From Nitrosopumilaceae archaeon (GTDB lineage: Archaea; Thermoproteota; Nitrososphaeria; Nitrososphaerales; Nitrosopumilaceae): a stretch of 57,132 nt of DNA. Numbering within the stretch: position 1 is the stretch's first letter; the number at the start of each line of letters is the position of its first letter. This document shows, in pieces, positions 24,433-33,132 of the stretch. The notes under the pieces were generated by a model. It did no database searches. It saw nothing but the letters and a program-made list of their open reading frames with translations, and was not told the DNA's origin. The translations under genes were made by a program, and so were the position numbers. The stretch is taken from the NCBI GenBank assembly GCA_024644385.1, contig JAHELB010000006.1, forward strand, positions 1-57,132, given 5' to 3'.

Positions 24433-24876
24433 GTGAGAAATAGATTTTTTAGTAGAAATATTGTAGTTATAGAAGTGTCTGACGATCCTGAAATTGAAAA
24501 GATTAAACAAAGAAAGTTAGAGGAAATGCTTCGACAAAAAAATCAGCCCCAAGTAGAGCCAGGAATTGTAGATCTTGATGGTTCTAATTTTGATCAAGTG
24601 GTATTTGCTGAGAATTGTACTCTGGTAGATTTTTGGGCAGAGTGGTGTGGTCCATGTAAAATGATGCATCCAGTATTTGAAAGTCTATCAAAGAAATATC
24701 CTCAGATAAAATTTGCACGAGTAAATGTTGATTTAAATCAAAACATTGCCATGAGATTCGACGTACAGTCTATACCCACTTTTATCATGTTCAAATCGGG
24801 TCAAATTGTAGATAAAATGATGGGAGCCGTAGGCGCCCCTGGTATTCATATGATTTGTAAAAAGTATTCCAAATAA
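24433..24876 (+). CDS. Thioredoxin with N-terminal helical extension
   Basis: Thioredoxin fold of about 95 residues with the active site WAEWCGPCK and the cis-proline IPTF motif (SIPTFIMFKSGQ). It reduces disulfides in cytosolic proteins. In front of the fold is a charged helix (DPEIEKIKQRKLEEMLRQ) that recalls the start of PDCD5/TFAR19-type DNA-binding proteins. GTG 24433 gives 147 aa; GTG 24475 would start just at SDDPEIEK and give 133 aa. A TATA-like tract at about 24405-24412 favours 24433 only weakly. A second thioredoxin is at 41861-42190. Confidence 0.85.
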   Translation: MRNRFFSRNIVVIEVSDDPEIEKIKQRKLEEMLRQKNQPQVEPGIVDLDGSNFDQVVFAENCTLVDFWAEWCGPCKMMHPVFESLSKKYPQIKFARVNVDLNQNIAMRFDVQSIPTFIMFKSGQIVDKMMGAVGAPGIHMICKKYSK

Positions 24877-25015
24877 TTGGAAAGCCCAAGATATGTGATT
24901 GATTAAATTCTGAAATTATTTTATTGTGTTTGGGAATTTATCGGCTATGGCTAAAAATAGTCTCCCCTTGGCATGATTAGGATAAATATAGCATTAGATA
25001 TACAAAAATTCTAGA

Positions 25016-26296
25016 TTGAGACTAAAAATTCTTACTTTATCAATAATTGCTGTTCTCCTAACGGTTTCTGTCTTTTCTGCTTTTGATGCCTTTGCAGATG
25101 TGAGTAGTCCTAAAAAACAAACAAACGCAGGTATTTCCACACAAAACGTATTCTGTAAAGAAAATCTTTACAAGGTTATTTTAAAAGCAAGTAACAAACC
25201 ATTTTGCGTTAGTCCTGATACTGCAAAAAAGATGATGATGAGGGGAATCACGGTACTAACTGATACCCAAAATGTGGATAGATTTGTAGAGCAAATAATG
25301 AATAAAAGTCCTATCGGGACAATTAAAAAACTAGTTTCCTTGAAGGTTAGTTCTGGGTATCATGTTGTGTTTGAGGCATGTGCAGAAGACCAAGGAATTA
25401 GGGCACCAGAAGTAATTGTAACTTCTGATAGTGAAACTCGGTATGTAAAATTGGTAGAAAGATTGTTACCAAATTCATGTGAAACAAATTCTGTTCAAAT
25501 CAAAGCTTCAAATCCAAATTCTATAAAAATGAATATTGCAAATAAAGGAGGAGTAACTGCAAAAATAAACCAGCTTGAAAATAAGGTAAAGGATTTGCAA
25601 GAAAAGCTAGCAGCTGAGAAAGCCCAATTGGGAGTTAAAGTAAAAGATACCAAAGAAGTTGATGATGCAACAAGTACAAGAATTTCCCAGATAGTTGGGA
25701 TGCGTTCAGAGCTAAATCAAGCAAGAGAAGAATTAAACAGGTATCTGTTTGCCCTAAACTTGACTCCAAAAATAAAAACAACAGAACTTGATGTGAAAAA
25801 ATCCTTTGCGGGAACACCTTTGGAAGGTATTCTTGTTAACAAGCTTGGAGTCTCAAAACAAATTCAAACTGAGGGAAGTTATGATGTAGTATTTGAAATG
25901 TGTTCTGGGAAACAGCTAGTTAGGATTCCAGTAGTTATGGTAAAGTCAGATTCTGAGACAAAAAATGTAAGATTAGCTGATAAGATAATTCCAGAGACTT
26001 GCCAAGTAACAGGAGCAAAAATCAAGGCAAATGCTCCTGAATCCATCGAGGTAAGCGTTGCTGATACTGCTCAAAACTCTGTAACTGCCTCAGATTTAGA
26101 GGCCAAGCTAACCGAATTAACTAAATTCCTTCAGACTGAAAAACAACTACTAAAGGATTTGACACACTTTGAGCCAAGACCGGATGATTTCAATAATCAA
26201 GCACTAGTCATTACTCAAAAGATAATAGATCTTAGAAATGAAATTAATATGATCAAATTACAACTCTTCAATATTTTAAACCAGGCTTCTAAATGA
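25016..26296 (+). CDS. Secreted two-module protein with coiled coils
   Basis: 426 aa. Signal peptide (LTLSIIAVLLTVSVFSAFDA), one Cys-pair module (FCKENLYKVILKASNKPFCV then TAKKMMMRGI), and then a beta-rich domain plus coiled coil that occurs twice: first VVFEACAEDQG ... SDSETRYVKLVERLLPNSC, second VVFEMCSGKQL ... SDSETKNVRLADKIIPETC, each followed by a ~60-residue coiled coil. Each beta domain has a cysteine pair likely to form a disulfide. TTG 25016 is the start. Exported, function unknown; it could be a structural envelope protein. Confidence 0.8.
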   Translation: MRLKILTLSIIAVLLTVSVFSAFDAFADVSSPKKQTNAGISTQNVFCKENLYKVILKASNKPFCVSPDTAKKMMMRGITVLTDTQNVDRFVEQIMNKSPIGTIKKLVSLKVSSGYHVVFEACAEDQGIRAPEVIVTSDSETRYVKLVERLLPNSCETNSVQIKASNPNSIKMNIANKGGVTAKINQLENKVKDLQEKLAAEKAQLGVKVKDTKEVDDATSTRISQIVGMRSELNQAREELNRYLFALNLTPKIKTTELDVKKSFAGTPLEGILVNKLGVSKQIQTEGSYDVVFEMCSGKQLVRIPVVMVKSDSETKNVRLADKIIPETCQVTGAKIKANAPESIEVSVADTAQNSVTASDLEAKLTELTKFLQTEKQLLKDLTHFEPRPDDFNNQALVITQKIIDLRNEINMIKLQLFNILNQASK

Positions 26297-26446
26297 TAGA
26301 ACCTCAAACTGGGGTGAAGAGTAGGTTAGATTTTGGTTTATGACTAGGGTTTGTTTGCCGGAAAATTTTTAAAAAAAGATTAAGATCCACAAACCACTAA
26401 AGGTATCAACGTGATCAATATGGTCCAAGTTAATGCGTTGAAATTA

Positions 26447-26938
26447 TTATCGTTTTTTCTTTACTGGTCTCTTTTTTGAGGTACCTTTCTTTACTGGTCT
26501 CTTTTTTGAGGTACCTTTCTTTACTGGTCTCTTTTTTGAGGTACCTTTCTTTACTGGTCTCTTTTTTGAGGTACCTTTCTTTACTGGTCTCTTTTCAATA
26601 ATTTTCCATAAATTGGAAGTGATTTTGGAATTGTTTGAATTTGGATCTGTGCTTACCAAGAAAAGATTATCATCCAAAAACAAAATTATGGTATTAGCAT
26701 TTTCGAATTTGGTTATAGTCTCCTTTACCTTACCCAGTTTGTGTTGTAGATTTAGAAGGCGATTCCATCTATCAAAGGTATAATATACAAGCATCTTTAG
26801 TTCGTCATCAGTTAGTAGGGAATTGGAATTTTCCCTATTTTTTTGCTCAACCAAAATTCCCTTAGAATTTAAAACGCCCACAAATCTTATTTTATTATCA
26901 GAGTTTACAAAGTCGCTACAAAGTTTTTTCAAATTCAT
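26447..26938 (-). CDS. Roadblock-like (DUF6659-type) protein with Lys/Arg repeat tail
   Basis: 163 aa. The first ~115 residues look like the small Roadblock-type proteins common in Nitrososphaerota (KIRFVGVLNSKGILVEQKN, ELKMLVYYTFDRWNRLL, NTIILFLDDNLFLVSTD). The tail is five copies of KKRPVKKGTS and is very basic. Roadblock proteins form platforms for small GTPases; the basic tail could bind nucleic acid or membranes, as in histone-like tails. A second Roadblock-like protein at 53220-53567 lacks the tail. Confidence 0.75.
   Translation of the reverse strand: MNLKKLCSDFVNSDNKIRFVGVLNSKGILVEQKNRENSNSLLTDDELKMLVYYTFDRWNRLLNLQHKLGKVKETITKFENANTIILFLDDNLFLVSTDPNSNNSKITSNLWKIIEKRPVKKGTSKKRPVKKGTSKKRPVKKGTSKKRPVKKGTSKKRPVKKKR
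26461..26600 (-). repeat. 30-bp tandem repeat, 4 full copies plus partial
   Basis: Identical 30-bp units start at 26461, 26491, 26521 and 26551, with a partial copy from 26581. They encode the 10-residue basic repeat KKRPVKKGTS. Confidence 0.95.
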
Positions 26939-27080
26939 TTCATTTTAAGTAATAATTTTACTATTAATAATTGATTCAACTTCACTTAAAATTGAAATTC
27001 CCAAGACAATTTTTCATTTTTAACCGGAAATTAGATCCTTTTCATATTATGAATAAATACAAGGATAGGTAAATAGTGAT

Positions 27081-27170
27081 ATGGGTTTTAGAAAAACACT
27101 AGCAAAGTTTTGTGTTTTCAAAAGTGTGCGTGAAAAGGCAAACCAGCCTGATGAACAGCAGGGAAACTAA
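27081..27170 (+). CDS. Possible 29-aa microprotein
   Basis: MGFRKTLAKFCVFKSVREKA and nine more polar residues: a basic amphipathic helix followed by a polar tail. AATAAATA at 27052-27059 is centred about 26 bp upstream of the ATG, as for leaderless archaeal genes. No known family. Confidence 0.4.
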   Translation: MGFRKTLAKFCVFKSVREKANQPDEQQGN

Positions 27171-27200
27171 ATCCTTTACAAAGTTTAATCTTCTTTTGTT

Positions 27201-27581
27201 TTAACAACTAATTTCTTCATTAACTAGCAAATTGTCTTGCATGTTAACAATATTATCAAGGCTAGTAGGGTCTGATTCAACTAGGCGGATTCCAAAATTC
27301 AAAAACTCTTTGAGATGCTCCTCATCCATCCTGTGGGAACTAATAACAACCACTTTTTTTAACTCTGATGGCTTTGCATTTTGTAAATCCCGAATAAATT
27401 GTATTCCGTTGTATTCTGGCATGTACAAGTCAAGTAGAATTAAATCATAATCGTTTTGCATCAAGATTTCTAGACCCTCTATTCCAGAATAAACGCTTTT
27501 GATTGAGTGTTTATCGGCTGCAAACATGTCCTTATACAATTCACGTATTTGTGGCGAATCATCGATATGGAGAACTTTCAT
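27201..27581 (-). CDS. Stand-alone response regulator receiver with atypical C-terminus
   Basis: 126 aa from ATG 27581. D7-D8 and phospho-acceptor D51 (LILLDLYMPEYNG) are present, as is the Ser/Thr switch region (VVVISSH). The conserved lysine of the final strand is missing: where receivers have KP, this has ESDP. It may therefore be phosphorylated but signal differently. An upstream ATG at 27614 would add 11 residues unlike a receiver. No output domain, so it acts through protein contacts. Confidence 0.85.
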   Translation of the reverse strand: MKVLHIDDSPQIRELYKDMFAADKHSIKSVYSGIEGLEILMQNDYDLILLDLYMPEYNGIQFIRDLQNAKPSELKKVVVISSHRMDEEHLKEFLNFGIRLVESDPTSLDNIVNMQDNLLVNEEISC

Positions 27582-27679
27582 ACAGTTTAGTTTTCTAAAA
27601 AAAATAATTATCACGGTGAGATCTTTGTTTTATACAAAATAGCTTAATTTTTTAACTAAAATTTACCCTTCCAAAAAAA

Positions 27680-29461
27680 TTAGTACGCGTAAGCAGCATC
27701 ACGTTTCCTTTGAATCTCCACTATTTCATTTAACACTTTAGTTTCTTCAGGACCCAGTTTGTGTGAAAATTTACCCAAAAGCTGTTTTGCTTCGTGTGAA
27801 GGCGGAAAAGAGTAAAAAATATCTTCTTCAAATATTTGTCTTCCAATCGTAATATCTTGAACAGAGCAAGCTACTTCTTGTCCAGTTTTTGCTGAAGTTA
27901 CAGTTTTTCCTTCGTGTTGTAATTGATGAACTTTGCCAATACTTTTTCCCTCTTTGTTCATAAAGGGAATTTTATGTCGTAGTTCCCCTACATCAATCTG
28001 AATTCCAAAAACTGCAGGATTGCTGTTTCGAAAGGAATAACCTTTTAGAAATCTAAATTTAGATATTGGTGTAATCTCTGCAAAAATTGCATCCTCTTCA
28101 TGTGCTGTATCTTCTTCAACCCAAGCATTATAGTTATCAATTAAACTGTAAATTATTTTGTCTTCAAATATTCTGATATGACTATTCTCAGATTCCTCTT
28201 TAGCATCTGGCAATACCTTTACGTTAAATGCTAAAATTACCCCAAGGTGTCTATCATTTTCCTTTATTGCCTTTGATTCCATAATATCACGTCGATTTAC
28301 AGATCCAATATCGGCTTTGGCAATTGGAACTTGAGAGCGTCTTAGCATCTCAATTACCGCTTCAAGAGATCCTATTGTGTCGCATTTTAGAATAATTCCG
28401 TTTGTTTCTGTATCAACAAAAACAGATTTCATCTCTGATTCGATTAATTGAACGTATTTTTTTACATCGTTATTATTGGATGCCACATAGAGTGTACTTC
28501 CAGGTAAGACACCTTCAAGGTCAGGAGACGCTATTTTTAGACCCGCCGCAGCATCGACGTGGTCTACAGGTTTGAATTTATCTCGTGGATCTCTCATCTC
28601 ATCTAGAGGTTTGGGTAAAAGAATTGCTTTAGGTTTTGTAACAACTACTGAATCACGTTTGGCAACAACAATACTATCACTTTTTTTTATACTACCATCG
28701 ATCAAAATTATATTTGCTGTTTGTCCTAGACCCACCTCATCATTTACTTCAAGTACTATTCCTCGTGGTTCTTTTTCTTCCTGATTCAATCTCTTCTGTA
28801 AATATTGCTGCGTTAAACCAATTAAGACGGCAAGTAGTTCTGGTATTCCTACTCCAGATCTTGCTGAGATTGGGACTATGGCAATTTCTGATTTAAAATC
28901 TTTAATCCGATAAAATGCCTCGGATTGATACCCTAAAATGGAAAGAGTTCCCACAACATCGTAAATTTTTTGATCCAGATCATTTTGAATAGATTGATCC
29001 TGTTCCTTTATGGCTTTTGTAATAAATTGGGTGTCAGATTTTCTCCATCCTGATAGTTGATCACATTTGTTTAACGCAACCACGAATGGAACTTTTCGGC
29101 TCTGTAAAATTTTCAAGCTCTCATTTGTTTGGGGTTGAAAACCACGGTTTACATCTACAACTAGGATTGCAATGTCTGCCGCGGATCCCCCCCTTGCTCT
29201 AAGGTTTGTAAATACCTCGTGTCCAGGAGTATCAATAACTAAAATTCCTGGGACTTTAGTCTCAGATTTCTCTAATTTATCATACAATGGTCCACAAGTT
29301 TCCTTGATTGTTTCAGTTGGTAGAAAACTTGCTCCTATGTGTTGAGTAATTCCCCCAGCTTCTCTACCTTGAACTCCAGTTCCTCTAATTCTATCAAGAA
29401 GAGATGTTTTACCAGAATCTACGTGACCTAAAACTGCCACAATGGGCTGACGAATTTGCAA
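27680..29461 (-). CDS. infB: Translation initiation factor aIF5B
   Basis: 593 aa, the usual archaeal length. Universal GTPase that promotes subunit joining. G1 GHVDSGKTS, switch-II DTPGHE, G4 NKCD are all present, followed by the domain II barrel (PRGIVLEVNDEVGLGQTANI), domain III, and a C-terminal barrel and helices that bind aIF1A. It is the last gene of the L7Ae-S28e-L24e-Ndk-aIF5B operon, 6 bp after ndk. Confidence 0.96.
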   Translation of the reverse strand: MQIRQPIVAVLGHVDSGKTSLLDRIRGTGVQGREAGGITQHIGASFLPTETIKETCGPLYDKLEKSETKVPGILVIDTPGHEVFTNLRARGGSAADIAILVVDVNRGFQPQTNESLKILQSRKVPFVVALNKCDQLSGWRKSDTQFITKAIKEQDQSIQNDLDQKIYDVVGTLSILGYQSEAFYRIKDFKSEIAIVPISARSGVGIPELLAVLIGLTQQYLQKRLNQEEKEPRGIVLEVNDEVGLGQTANIILIDGSIKKSDSIVVAKRDSVVVTKPKAILLPKPLDEMRDPRDKFKPVDHVDAAAGLKIASPDLEGVLPGSTLYVASNNNDVKKYVQLIESEMKSVFVDTETNGIILKCDTIGSLEAVIEMLRRSQVPIAKADIGSVNRRDIMESKAIKENDRHLGVILAFNVKVLPDAKEESENSHIRIFEDKIIYSLIDNYNAWVEEDTAHEEDAIFAEITPISKFRFLKGYSFRNSNPAVFGIQIDVGELRHKIPFMNKEGKSIGKVHQLQHEGKTVTSAKTGQEVACSVQDITIGRQIFEEDIFYSFPPSHEAKQLLGKFSHKLGPEETKVLNEIVEIQRKRDAAYAY

Positions 29462-29467
29462 ATCAGA

Positions 29468-29869
29468 TCACTCAAATGCTACCCTCGATTCATGATCAAA
29501 ACTTTCCTGAGAATCAGATGCATGAATGATGTTATCGGTAAATCCTAAACCAAAATCTCCTCGTATGGAACCAGGTGCTGCTTCAAAAGATTTTGTAGAT
29601 CCAATCATTATTCTTGTTGTTGCAATGGCATTATTTCCTTCAATAATTGCCACCACTACAGGGCCCGAAGTGATAAATGATGTTAGTTCTCCAAAAAATG
29701 GTTTGTCTTGGTGTACGCCGTAAAATTTTTCTGCTTGTTCTTTGGTAAATTTAAATAATTTTAGTTTAACGAGTGTAAATCCTTTTCTTTCAAATCTTGC
29801 AATTATCTCGCCTGTAAGATGTCTTGCTACCGCATCAGGTTTAACAATGAAGAGGGTTTGTTCAGTCAA
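29468..29869 (-). CDS. ndk: Nucleoside diphosphate kinase
   Basis: 133 aa, full length. Transfers the gamma phosphate between NTPs and NDPs. N-terminal FIVKPDAVARHLTGEII, and catalytic histidine in NIIHASDSQES, with the RGDFG ribose-binding motif nearby. It overlaps the L24e stop by 4 bp, showing translational coupling in the ribosomal-protein operon. Confidence 0.96.
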   Translation of the reverse strand: MTEQTLFIVKPDAVARHLTGEIIARFERKGFTLVKLKLFKFTKEQAEKFYGVHQDKPFFGELTSFITSGPVVVAIIEGNNAIATTRIMIGSTKSFEAAPGSIRGDFGLGFTDNIIHASDSQESFDHESRVAFE

Positions 29870-30072
29870 TGCTTCTTTTGTTTAATTCCGCCTTTAACGT
29901 ATTTTTTTGTCCATTTTAATTTTCGTGGATCACGTTTTAATTCGAGCGCATTTTTTTTACATTTAGCAGAACAAAACCATAAAACTGTTCCATCGTTTTT
30001 TGCAAACATTGTACCTGATCCTTTGGCAACTGTTCTATCACAGAAATTACATGGTTTTACTAAAAGGCTCAT
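29866..30072 (-). CDS. rpl24e: Ribosomal protein L24e
   Basis: 68 aa. CxxC zinc-binding site in PCNFCDRTVAKGSG and a second pair in FCSAKCKK, followed by the basic tail (RDPRKLKWTKKYVKGG). Large-subunit protein. Sits between S28e and ndk. Confidence 0.95.
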   Translation of the reverse strand: MSLLVKPCNFCDRTVAKGSGTMFAKNDGTVLWFCSAKCKKNALELKRDPRKLKWTKKYVKGGIKQKKH

Positions 30073-30081
30073 TTATTTCTC

Positions 30082-30294
30082 CTATTTGATCTTCTTTGCT
30101 TCTCGTTCTGTTTCTCGTAGCATTAAAATTTCTCCTAATCTAACTGAGCCTTTTACATTTCTTGTAAGAATTCTACCACGATCTCTGCCCTCGAGGACTT
30201 TAACTCTAACTTGAATAACTTCTCCGGCAATCCCGGTTCTACCAACAATTTGAATGATTTCAGATTGAACTACTTCGTCAGTTGTAGCACTCAT
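30082..30294 (-). CDS. rps28e: Ribosomal protein S28e
   Basis: 70 aa, OB-fold small-subunit protein. [20 protein letters not shown] and [18 protein letters not shown] with the basic ERE end are typical. Overlaps the L7Ae stop by 4 bp. Confidence 0.95.
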   Translation of the reverse strand: MSATTDEVVQSEIIQIVGRTGIAGEVIQVRVKVLEGRDRGRILTRNVKGSVRLGEILMLRETEREAKKIK

Positions 30295-30677
30295 TGTTCT
30301 GTCTTACCACCTTTAATTTTAGCAATTGATGATACCACTTGATCTACAATGTGTTGAGCATCACCAGCATCCAAAATTGCAGCAGCCGCAGATGTAATGT
30401 CAATTCCTAAAGATTTACCTAGTTCTTGCTTGTTTGGAACAAATGCATATGCAGCGCCTTGTTCCTCACATAAGATTGGAAGATGTGCTACCACCTCAGG
30501 TGGTTCTACATCTTCGGCGATAACAATTAGTTTACTTGTACCCCTTTCAATTGCTTTTGTGGCCTCGTTTGTTCCTCTTTTTACTTTACCACTACTAGAA
30601 GCAACTCTTACGGCCTCTAAAATAGGATTTACCAGATCTTCTGGAGTCTCAAATTTTACATAGTAAGCTTTGCCCAT
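30291..30677 (-). CDS. rpl7ae: Ribosomal protein L7Ae
   Basis: 128 aa. Binds kink-turns in 23S rRNA, C/D and H/ACA sRNAs and RNase P. The [20 protein letters not shown] and [21 protein letters not shown] segments carry the kink-turn-binding residues. First gene of the operon; AGGGTGA at 30684-30690 (minus strand) is a Shine-Dalgarno 6 bp before the ATG, unlike the mostly leaderless genes elsewhere in the window. Confidence 0.96.
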   Translation of the reverse strand: MGKAYYVKFETPEDLVNPILEAVRVASSSGKVKRGTNEATKAIERGTSKLIVIAEDVEPPEVVAHLPILCEEQGAAYAFVPNKQELGKSLGIDITSAAAAILDAGDAQHIVDQVVSSIAKIKGGKTEQ

Positions 30678-30739
30678 ACATAGTCACCCTTAGGGATCAT
30701 TCTCCATTCCCATCATGCGAGGGATTGGTTTTAAAAGTG

Positions 30740-32089
30740 TTATCTGGAAATGATGGACTTAGCTTTTTGGAGATATTCTGACATTAGTGAGTCAAGATTT
30801 TCTTTAGTTTCAGCTTCTCCATAGATTCTAATTATTGGTTCTGTACCACTTGGGCGAATCATAACCCAATTTTTTTGGGTTTTGGTTATTTTTATTCCAT
30901 CTGTAGTATCAGAGTTTGGAAACTCTTCTGCAAGGAATTTAATCAATTTTTTTGCGTCTTCAGAGGTGCAATGGATTTTATCTTTTGTGGTAAACGATAC
31001 TGGGAGAGCCTTTATTTTTTGAGAAAGTGGTTCATCTTGGGAAGATAAAAAATCTAACATTAGCCCAAGAGTCATACACCCGTCCCTTACTTGATTATGA
31101 GGTCCATACATGAACCCACCATTCTCCTCATATCCAATTAGAGCTTTTGTAGGTATCATCTTACGAGATACTTCAACGCTTCCAACTTTGGTACGAATTA
31201 CTTTAGAATTAGAATCATTTACAATTTTTTCAATTGCGGAACCAGAATTCAAGCAAGTAATTACAGTGGAGTTGGGAAATTTTTTCAGGATATGTTTTGC
31301 CAAAATAAGTGCAGATTTGTCCCCTGTAAGTATTTTTCCTGTGTCATCACAAAAGATACTTCTATCACCATCTCCATCAAAAGCAATTCCAAAATCAGCA
31401 TTTTTTTCCTGAACAACCTTTGAAAGGTCATGTAGATTTTGAGGGGTTGGTTCAGAACCTCTACCTGGAAATGAACCATCGATTTTTTCATTTACTAAAA
31501 ATACTTGACATTCGAGGTTTTTACAAAAAATAGGTGCAGTAACGGCTTGTGCGCCATTTCCTAGATCTAATACAACTTTAAATTTTTTAGATTTGATCTT
31601 CGCTGAATTAATATGAGATAAAATTCCCTGTACATAAACTTCGATCGCTCGATTCTCAGTATTTGTAACTCCCCATTTAGGACTATTTTTTATCCAATTT
31701 TTTTTAAGATAATTTTCTTCAATTATTAATTCATCCTCTCGTGAAATTTCTACTCCGTCTTTTGCTGCCGGTTTAATCCCATTGTATTGAGATGGATTAT
31801 GTGAGGCTGTAATCATTATTCCCCCTTTGTAACCTAATTTTTTTACGGCATATTCAAGACATGGAGTTGGAACTAATCCCGTATTGCTACAATCTAATCC
31901 ACAATAGTTTAAAGTTGAACAAATGGTCTTTGCAATGATGGGACTTGAATCTCTTCCATCATATCCCACAAGAATTGGTCCCTCTTTAAAATAAGCTGCA
32001 ATAGCCAATACCATATCGTGAATGAATTCCAAAGTAAAATCTTCCTTGAAAATTCCACGTATTCCATTTGTTCCAAAAAATTTTGCCAT
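30740..32089 (-). CDS. glmM: Phosphoglucosamine mutase / phosphohexomutase
   Basis: 449 aa. Interconverts hexosamine or hexose 6- and 1-phosphates for UDP-sugar and surface glycan synthesis. Active serine in GGIMITASHNPSQYNGIK, metal loop GIAFDGDGDRSIF, sugar-binding GYEENGG and phosphate-binding RPSGTEPIIRIY. FGTNGIRGIF at the start favours the GlmM type over phosphomannomutase. ATG 32089 is preferred; a TTG at 32101 adds four residues. It ends in the direction of the translation operon. Confidence 0.88.
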   Translation of the reverse strand: MAKFFGTNGIRGIFKEDFTLEFIHDMVLAIAAYFKEGPILVGYDGRDSSPIIAKTICSTLNYCGLDCSNTGLVPTPCLEYAVKKLGYKGGIMITASHNPSQYNGIKPAAKDGVEISREDELIIEENYLKKNWIKNSPKWGVTNTENRAIEVYVQGILSHINSAKIKSKKFKVVLDLGNGAQAVTAPIFCKNLECQVFLVNEKIDGSFPGRGSEPTPQNLHDLSKVVQEKNADFGIAFDGDGDRSIFCDDTGKILTGDKSALILAKHILKKFPNSTVITCLNSGSAIEKIVNDSNSKVIRTKVGSVEVSRKMIPTKALIGYEENGGFMYGPHNQVRDGCMTLGLMLDFLSSQDEPLSQKIKALPVSFTTKDKIHCTSEDAKKLIKFLAEEFPNSDTTDGIKITKTQKNWVMIRPSGTEPIIRIYGEAETKENLDSLMSEYLQKAKSIISR

Positions 32090-32136
32090 ACTCTTGTGCA
32101 ATAATAGATAAATTTGTGTCTAGTGGCAAATTCGTT

Positions 32137-32221
32137 GCGGGAGTCGCCCAGCCTGGCCAAAGGCGTAGGGCTTAGGACCCTATCTCTTAGGAGTTCGTGG
32201 GTTCGAATCCCACCTCCCGCA
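32137..32221 (+). tRNA. tRNA-Leu (anticodon UAG)
   Basis: 85 nt. Acceptor GCGGGAG (32137-32143) pairs with CTCCCGC (32214-32220), discriminator A 32221. Anticodon stem TAGGG/CCCTA with loop CTTAGGA, anticodon TAG at 32173-32175; long variable arm, as in leucine tRNAs; T stem GTGGG/CCCAC with TTCGAAT. No intron; CCA not encoded. Confidence 0.95.
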
Positions 32222-32242
32222 CTCAATCATAATTTTCTGTGA

Positions 32243-33127
32243 ATGATTAATAATGAGAAAATACACACCAAGAAAGTCTTGAAGAAAACGGTTGTTGGAA
32301 TCACAGTTGTAGGTGAAGATAGGGAAGGTATTGTTGCTACTTTTACTAATTTTGTATTTTCACAAGGCGGAAACATTGAAAAGGTGAATCAAAATGTTAT
32401 CAAAGGTCTTTTTGGCATGTATTTAGAAGCTTCGTTTACAAAAAACATTAATGTAAAAAAATTTGATTCTAGTATTCAAAAACTTGCAAAAAAAGAAAAA
32501 ATGGATGTAAATACACATCATGAAACCAATATTCAAAAAAATATTGCAATATTTGTAACAAAAGAACCTCTTTGTCTTCAAACCATTCTTTCTGCTGCAA
32601 AAAAGAAATCATTGAAAGGAAATATCTCAGTTATAATAGGAACTGAAAAAACTCTTCAACCTTTAGCAAAAAATTCAAAAATTCCATTTGTCATAATTGA
32701 TGAAAAAAACCAAGAAAAAGCTGAAGAACGAATTATAGAAGTATGTAAAAAATACAATGTTGATTTAATAGTACTTGCCAGATACATGAGAATTCTTACA
32801 CCAAACTTTGTTTGGCGGTTTCCTAATCGAATTATCAATATACATCCTTCTTTACTTCCAGCCTTTGCAGGGGCATTGGCGTATGCCCAAGCTTATGAAA
32901 GAGGTACAAAGATTATCGGCGTGACTTCTCATTATGTAACTGAAAACTTGGACCAAGGACCTATAATTTTTCAAGATTCTTTTGAAGTTAATCCAAATGA
33001 TTCCCTGGAGAAAATAAAATCAAAGGGACAAAAACTTGAAGCCAGCACACTTCTAAAAGCCACCAAAATGCATTTGGAGAATAAACTAGAGGTTCGTTGG
33101 AGGAAAGTTCACATCAAATCCAAGTGA
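32243..33127 (+). CDS. purU: Formyltetrahydrofolate deformylase (PurU-like)
   Basis: 294 aa. N-terminal ACT domain (about 16-95; VVGITVVGEDREGIVATFTN) and C-terminal formyltransferase fold. Catalytic region is LIVLARYMRILTPNFV, IINIHPSLLPAF and VTSHYVTENLDQGPII, giving the Asn/His/Asp set of the family. It hydrolyses 10-formyl-tetrahydrofolate (or the archaeal equivalent) to release formate. It is followed after 5 bp by an ArfB-like formamide hydrolase gene, so both neighbours are predicted to release formate. Confidence 0.87.
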   Translation: MINNEKIHTKKVLKKTVVGITVVGEDREGIVATFTNFVFSQGGNIEKVNQNVIKGLFGMYLEASFTKNINVKKFDSSIQKLAKKEKMDVNTHHETNIQKNIAIFVTKEPLCLQTILSAAKKKSLKGNISVIIGTEKTLQPLAKNSKIPFVIIDEKNQEKAEERIIEVCKKYNVDLIVLARYMRILTPNFVWRFPNRIINIHPSLLPAFAGALAYAQAYERGTKIIGVTSHYVTENLDQGPIIFQDSFEVNPNDSLEKIKSKGQKLEASTLLKATKMHLENKLEVRWRKVHIKSK

Positions 33128-33132
33128 ATCAG

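Noticed and set aside
31909-32226. 105-aa minus-strand frame starting near tRNA-Leu
   Set aside because: It runs through tRNA-Leu and overlaps glmM in another frame; its start resembles a common mis-annotation over tRNAs.
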